A DNA stretch of 64,000 nt, from the NCBI GenBank assembly GCA_016712525.1, contig JADJQX010000006.1, forward strand, positions 248,001 to 312,000, in the 5' to 3' direction. Position numbers and translations under genes: made by a program. Positions 60,304-64,000 of this stretch are shown piece after piece; position 1 is the stretch's first letter, and each line of letters opens with the position of its first letter. Below the pieces are notes generated by a model that saw only the letters and a list, made by a program, of their open reading frames with translations, was not told the DNA's origin and did no database searches. This DNA comes from Myxococcales bacterium. Lineage in GTDB: Bacteria > Myxococcota_A > Polyangia > Polyangiales > Polyangiaceae.

Positions 60304-60486
60304 GACGCTGTTCCTTTCGGCAGGGAAGCCCCCGCGCTTTCGGCGAGCGTACGCGAAGGCTCGGCGCGATTCGCGCGGAAAAAGGGGGCCTCTCCGGGCG
60401 ACGTACAAAAAGCCGAGGGCCGCGGCGCTCGCGTGCGTCGGGCGAATCTGCGCGACGAATCGCGCTCGTGACCCCAAGGTAGCGCC

Positions 60487-61206
60487 ATGAGCCCCGGAGC
60501 GCTCGCCATCGTCCCCCTCGGCGTCGCCGCCGGCGTGCTCACCACGCTCGCCGGGCAAGGTGGAGGGCTCGTGCTCTTGCTCGCGCTCGCCCCGATCGTC
60601 GGCCCGCACGCGGCCCTCGGTCTCACCACACCGGCGCTCTTCCTCGGGAACGCCCACCGCGCGTACCTTTGCCGCGCCGCCGTCGATCGAAGGCTCGCGG
60701 GGCTCGTGGTGCTCGGCGCGCTGCCCGGCGCGTACCTCGGCGGCAGGTTGGCCTCGTCGGCGTCGCCGCTCTTTTTGCGGCTCGCGCTCGTCGCGGTGAC
60801 GTCGCTCGCGCTCGCGAAGGCCGTGGGCTGGCTCAGGTTCTCGGTCCCTAGGGTCGCGTACGCCCCGGCGGGCGCGGTCATCGGCGCGCTCGCGGGCACC
60901 TCGGGTGGGGCGGGGCTCTTGCTCGGGCCGCTCGTGTACGCCTCGGGGCTCCGCGGTCAGGCGTTCGTCGGCACGGTCGCCGTCACGGCCGTGGCGCTCC
61001 ACGCGGGGAGGCTCGTTGCCTATGGTGCGCACGGGTTGCTTACCGTTTCGTCGCTCCCTCTCGCGGCGCTCCTCGCGCTCGGAATTTTCGTGGGGAACGC
61101 CCTGGCCGATCGGCTCCGCCCGCGGCTCGGCGCACATCTCACCACCCGCATCGAGCTCTGGACCCTGATCGTGTGCGCGGTGCTCTCGGTGGTAGGCCTC
61201 GTGTGA
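60487..61206 (+). CDS. TSUP (TauE/SafE) family transporter
   Basis: A 239-residue protein with six to seven hydrophobic helices. It has the two-repeat pattern of the TSUP family: GLGGGGLVLLLALA-type LAGQGGGLVLLLALAPIVG, GAYLGGRLASSASPLF, AVIGALAGTSGGAGLLLGPLVY and a second-repeat GNALADRLRPRLG. Members export sulfite, sulfonates, sulfoacetate or related organic anions; the substrate is unknown here. Start at the ATG (MSPGALAIVPLG). No sulfur-metabolism genes are nearby. Confidence 0.85.
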   Translation: MSPGALAIVPLGVAAGVLTTLAGQGGGLVLLLALAPIVGPHAALGLTTPALFLGNAHRAYLCRAAVDRRLAGLVVLGALPGAYLGGRLASSASPLFLRLALVAVTSLALAKAVGWLRFSVPRVAYAPAGAVIGALAGTSGGAGLLLGPLVYASGLRGQAFVGTVAVTAVALHAGRLVAYGAHGLLTVSSLPLAALLALGIFVGNALADRLRPRLGAHLTTRIELWTLIVCAVLSVVGLV

Positions 61207-61306
61207 GGGGCGCTCGGACGCGACAAGTGCCTCGAATGCTTGACCGTTTCGCGCGAAGGGCGTCATGCTACGGAGAGCGTCTTCTCGGGCGCGTGCTCCC
61301 CCACCC

Positions 61307-62338
61307 ATGAACGTACCCGGAGACCTTCGTAGCCTCGCCGAAGCGAGGATCGGCCGCACGTTCGCCGGCAAGTGGACGGTCGATCGGCTCGTCGACATGG
61401 GCGGGATGGCGGCCGTGTACGCGGCCACGCACAGGAACGGGAAGCGCGTGGCGCTGAAGGTGCTGCACGCCCACCTCGCGGCCGACGAGGACCTCCGGAA
61501 CCGCTTCCTCCGCGAGGGCTACGTCGCGAACCAGGTCGAGCACCCCGGCGCCGTCCAGATCCTCGACGACCACGCCGAGCCGTCGACGAACGAAGTGCTG
61601 CTGGTGATGGAGCTGCTCGAAGGGCAGTCGGTCGAGGCGTGGCTCCAGCGCGCGGGCGGTCGCCTCCCCATGACCGACGCGCTCGCGGTCGCCTACCAAG
61701 TGCTCGACGTACTCGACGCGTTCCACAAGCGTGGCGTCGTGCACCGCGACATCAAGCCGGGGAACCTCTTCGTCACGCCTCAAGGCGTCGTGAAGGTCCT
61801 CGATTTTGGCCTCGCGCGGCTCAAGGACGGGAGCGGCACGGGGAAGGCCACGGGGGCCGGGACCGTGCTCGGCACCGCGTCCTACATTCCGCCCGAGCAA
61901 GCCCAGGGCAAGCCCGATCAGATCGACGCTCGCAGCGACGTGTTCGCGGTGGGCGCGGTGCTCTACCAGCTCCTCTCGGGGCAGGTCGTGCACGAGGGGC
62001 GGAGCTCGCTCGACCGGCTCTTTTCGGCCATGCGCACGCCGCCGCGCCCCATCATGCACGTGTCGTCCCGGGTGCCTCGGCCGGTGGCCGTGGTGGTCGA
62101 CAAGGCGCTCGCGTTCGACTGGAACGCCCGCTACGCCACCGCGAAGGACATGCGCGACGCCCTGAAGGCGGCGTACATCGAGGTGTTCCGCATGAACGTG
62201 GCGCGTCCCGTCCCGTTCGACGCCGTGGTCGACACGGGCGACGAGCTCAACGAGTCGTTCGCGGAGCCGAGCGCGGTGGTCGAGGTGAGCTTCGGCCCGC
62301 CCACGACGCAGCCCGCGCCTCGGAGCGGCGAGGGCTGA
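61307..62338 (+). CDS. Eukaryote-like Ser/Thr protein kinase with an atypical Gly loop
   Basis: A 343-residue protein from the ATG at 61307. The kinase domain covers about residues 20-285: DMGGMAAVYAATH (weaker Gly loop), VALKVLHAHLA, VVHRDIKPGNLFVT (catalytic loop, RDIKPGN), VLDFGLARL, GTASYIPPEQAQG and SDVFAVGAVLYQLLSG. The loop GxGxxG appears as DxGGMA, with Asp in place of the first Gly, but the catalytic Lys and Asp are present. A cytoplasmic kinase without a membrane helix, about 60 residues of tail, unlike the other two kinases here. The upstream in-frame ATG at 61265 adds a basic stretch. Confidence 0.9.
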   Translation: MNVPGDLRSLAEARIGRTFAGKWTVDRLVDMGGMAAVYAATHRNGKRVALKVLHAHLAADEDLRNRFLREGYVANQVEHPGAVQILDDHAEPSTNEVLLVMELLEGQSVEAWLQRAGGRLPMTDALAVAYQVLDVLDAFHKRGVVHRDIKPGNLFVTPQGVVKVLDFGLARLKDGSGTGKATGAGTVLGTASYIPPEQAQGKPDQIDARSDVFAVGAVLYQLLSGQVVHEGRSSLDRLFSAMRTPPRPIMHVSSRVPRPVAVVVDKALAFDWNARYATAKDMRDALKAAYIEVFRMNVARPVPFDAVVDTGDELNESFAEPSAVVEVSFGPPTTQPAPRSGEG

Positions 62339-62347
62339 CGCTCGGGC

Positions 62348-62890
62348 CTACTCGGCTGCGGCGGCGAGGACCTCGTCGGCGTGGATCGCCGGGTCGACGT
62401 CCGGGAAGACCTTCTTGATTTTGTTGTCGCGGCCGACGACGAACGTCACGCGAGATGGCATGCCGAGGGTCGAGCCGACGCCGTACGCTTTGACGACGGT
62501 GCCGGCCTCGTCGGCCGTGAGGTAGAAGGGCAAATCGTGCTTGGCGAGGAAGGCGTCGTGGCTCTCTTGCGAGTCCCTCGAGACGCCGAACACGACCACG
62601 TTGGCCTTCTCGAAGCGGGCGTAGGCGTCGCGGAAGGCGCAGGCCTCTTTGGTGCAGCCCGGGGTGCCGTCCTTCGGGTAAAAGTAAACCACCTTGACCT
62701 TGTCGTCCGCGGCCGAGAGGCGAAGGGTTTTTCCGCCCCGCGCGCGCCCTTCGAGGTCGGGGGCCTTCGCGCCGACAGGGAGCAGGCCTTCGCCGCCGTC
62801 CGGGCGCTTCACCTCGCCACAGGCGAACGTGGAGAGGGTGAGGGCCGTCGCGAGCGCGATGCCGAGGGGAGAGGGGGAGGTCGTTCTCAT
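62348..62890 (-). CDS. Lipoprotein peroxiredoxin (Bcp/PrxQ type)
   Basis: A 180-residue protein with lipobox STFAC, so a peroxiredoxin placed in the envelope rather than the cytoplasm. The Bcp-type core is clear: VGAKAPDLEGRA, YFYPKDGTPGCTKEACAFRD (peroxidatic Cys and resolving Cys five residues apart), VFGVSRDSQESHDAFLAKHDLPF, and GMPSRVTFVVGRDNKIKKVF. It reduces peroxides using a thioredoxin-like partner, for which the DsbA-type proteins elsewhere in the window are only one possibility. It converges with the kinase gene (9 bp between stops). Confidence 0.93.
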   Translation of the reverse strand: MRTTSPSPLGIALATALTLSTFACGEVKRPDGGEGLLPVGAKAPDLEGRARGGKTLRLSAADDKVKVVYFYPKDGTPGCTKEACAFRDAYARFEKANVVVFGVSRDSQESHDAFLAKHDLPFYLTADEAGTVVKAYGVGSTLGMPSRVTFVVGRDNKIKKVFPDVDPAIHADEVLAAAAE

Positions 62891-62979
62891 GGCACGCGTA
62901 CGTTCGGCCTCGCCGCGTGGATCGTCAAGCGGGCGAGCGCGCCCATGTCACGGCCGAGCTCGGGTCGTGGTCGAGCTCG

Positions 62980-63432
62980 TCAGAAACGAACGACGAGGCC
63001 GTGGGGCGCGGGGGTGAGCCAGGTCGCGCGCGGGCTCGTGCGAGGCTCGGGGAGGCCGAGGGCCGGGTGCTCCGGAGAGACGCCGCGCACGAGGAGGTCG
63101 ATGCCGTACGCGAGCCCGAGGCCCGTGACGGTGCCAATGACGTCCCAGGCGAAGTCCTTCCACGACGGGGTGCCCATGCCCGCGAGATCGGCGAGCTCTT
63201 TGGCCGTGCCGAGCCCGAGCGAGACGCCTGCGCCGAGGAGGAGCGGCGGGTAGCGGGCGTCGAAGAACGAGGCGGAGACGGCGTACGTGCCCGAGGCGAT
63301 CACGGCGGAGAAGCCGAAATGAAGCGCCTTGTCGCGGCCCCAGAAGTCGTCCGTGTCGGCGCGCGCTCCGGTCGGCGCGAGGAGCACCGTCGCGAGGCAC
63401 GCCGAGGCTGCGAGGTGGCGGAGACGGCTCAC
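62980..63432 (-). CDS. Small inner-membrane/periplasmic protein, YfiM (DUF2279)-like
   Basis: A 150-residue protein. GTG at 63432 (a TTG at 63441 is possible) with a signal segment ending GARADTDDF. Short core DDFWGRDKALHFGFSAVIASG and KELADLAGMGTPSWKDFAWDVIGTVTGLGLAYG give three hydrophobic patches. The order W-G-x-D-K-x-x-H is typical of the YfiM/DUF2279 group of small lipoproteins or membrane proteins, whose function is unknown. No enzymatic residues stand out. It is separated from the peroxiredoxin start by 89 bp on the same strand. Confidence 0.7.
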   Translation of the reverse strand: MSRLRHLAASACLATVLLAPTGARADTDDFWGRDKALHFGFSAVIASGTYAVSASFFDARYPPLLLGAGVSLGLGTAKELADLAGMGTPSWKDFAWDVIGTVTGLGLAYGIDLLVRGVSPEHPALGLPEPRTSPRATWLTPAPHGLVVRF

Positions 63433-63527
63433 GGGCCCCAATTTAGGCCACCAGGAGCGCGGAGCGCGCGGGATCTGCCGGAACCGGGGCGATTTCCCGG
63501 GAGGCTGCGCGCGTGTAGCGTGCGCCG

Positions 63528-64000
63528 GTGACGACCCGGTGGACGACGTCGAAGGTGAGCTTGGCGCTCGAGCCCGTGCGGACGGCGCTCGCGTGGATCT
63601 CGGGCGCCGTGTTCGTCCTCGGGTTTGCGGTGCTCGACGTGCTGCTTCGAAGCGACGCGTACCGAGCCCATCCCGCGCTCGCCCTCGACGCGCTCTCGAG
63701 CGTGGTCGTGTGGGGGCTCTTGCTCGCCCTCGTGCGCGGTCGCGCGGCGCGCGCCGGGCTCTTCGTGGTGCACGCGTTCGGGTTCGTGCTCGTGCTCGCG
63801 TGCGCGCGTTACTACCGGGTGCCGCTCGACGCGCAGATGGCCGAGACCGCGCGCCATGCGTGGGGGGACGTGCGGACGATCGTGGTGCGCACCCTGCCGA
63901 CGTTCTCGGTGACGGTGCTCGCCCTCGCGGGCCTCACGACTTGGGCGCTCGGCGATCGTGGGAGGCGCACGCCGACGCACTTGCCGCTCGCGGCGATTTG
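63528..64000 (+). CDS. Multi-pass membrane protein, N-terminal fragment (cut by window end)
   Basis: A GTG at 63528 opens a frame that stays open to the right window edge, giving 157 codons. The product has four membrane helices (ALAWISGAVFVLGFAVLDVL, ALSSVVVWGLLLALV, LFVVHAFGFVLVLACARYY, LPTFSVTVLALAGLTTWAL) and short loops. The spacing resembles the N-terminal membrane region of LTA-synthase/phosphoglycerol-transferase-like sulfatase-fold proteins, but the catalytic part is outside the window, so this is only a suggestion. Confidence 0.7.
   Translation, partial: MTTRWTTSKVSLALEPVRTALAWISGAVFVLGFAVLDVLLRSDAYRAHPALALDALSSVVVWGLLLALVRGRAARAGLFVVHAFGFVLVLACARYYRVPLDAQMAETARHAWGDVRTIVVRTLPTFSVTVLALAGLTTWALGDRGRRTPTHLPLAAI

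Overview
The window is about 70% GC, densely coded on both strands, and rich in lipoproteins with Asp/Gly/Ala-rich linkers, eukaryote-like Ser/Thr kinases and secreted metalloproteases. That mix, and the absence of any transposase or phage gene, suggests a chromosomal segment of a myxobacterium (Myxococcota, probably a Polyangiales relative). This assignment is inferred from style and gene content, not from a marker gene. I support about 65 protein genes, one tRNA-Ala, and several intrinsic terminators and repeats.

Layout. 1-4053: a membrane HTTM-type protein cut by the window edge and its coupled partner, then an FMN split-barrel/GNAT fusion divergent from a MocR-type regulator, with an inverted repeat over the regulator start. 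4116-8941: two surface SGNH hydrolases and an MBOAT acyltransferase, a likely O-acylation module. 9023-14670: RtcB, lipoproteins, aspartokinase and a small outer-membrane barrel protein. 14777-18877: two adjacent genes, each encoding three DsbA-type thioredoxin domains in tandem; the second is frameshifted in its third domain. 19109-22746: secreted proteins, a PAP2 phosphatase and a chorismate mutase-prephenate dehydrogenase. 22855-24576: an isolated FliO/FliP-type export pair with an unknown third gene. 24629-28782: tRNA-Ala(CGC), a MAPEG protein, a TerB-like protein, a secreted phosphatase and a kinase.

28807-38518: a toroid-fold secreted or anchored protein, a kinase divergent from pgeF, then a minus-strand run of a zinc-ribbon protein (frameshifted in its repeats), a thioesterase, a lipoprotein and MutH, preceded by a HEAT/THUMP methyltransferase. 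38623-39991: a periplasmic molybdopterin oxidoreductase translationally coupled to a PepSY-type membrane protein. 40085-46620: a lipoprotein, an SDR protein, a lamin-tail lipoprotein, an unexplained 115-bp-period repeat, BolA, a sigma-70 factor and Aat (N-end-rule transferase). 46937-58543: a DPP III-like peptidase with an EF-hand, a PlsC-type acyltransferase coupled to an epimerase-like protein, several surface lipoproteins, a vWA protein and a thermolysin-like protease. 58718-64000: an MDR reductase, a LURP-one-like protein, a TSUP transporter, a third kinase, a lipoprotein peroxiredoxin, a small membrane protein and the start of a multi-pass membrane protein.

Common threads are envelope biology (about twenty lipoproteins or secreted proteins, disulfide and peroxide chemistry, surface acylation) and many 4-bp start/stop overlaps that indicate translational coupling. 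I found no CRISPR array, prophage, insertion sequence or secondary-metabolite cluster. The most unusual items are the twin tri-DsbA genes, a complete MutH outside its usual phylogenetic range, the two frameshifted repeat-domain genes, and the 115-bp-period repeat at 43690-43880.
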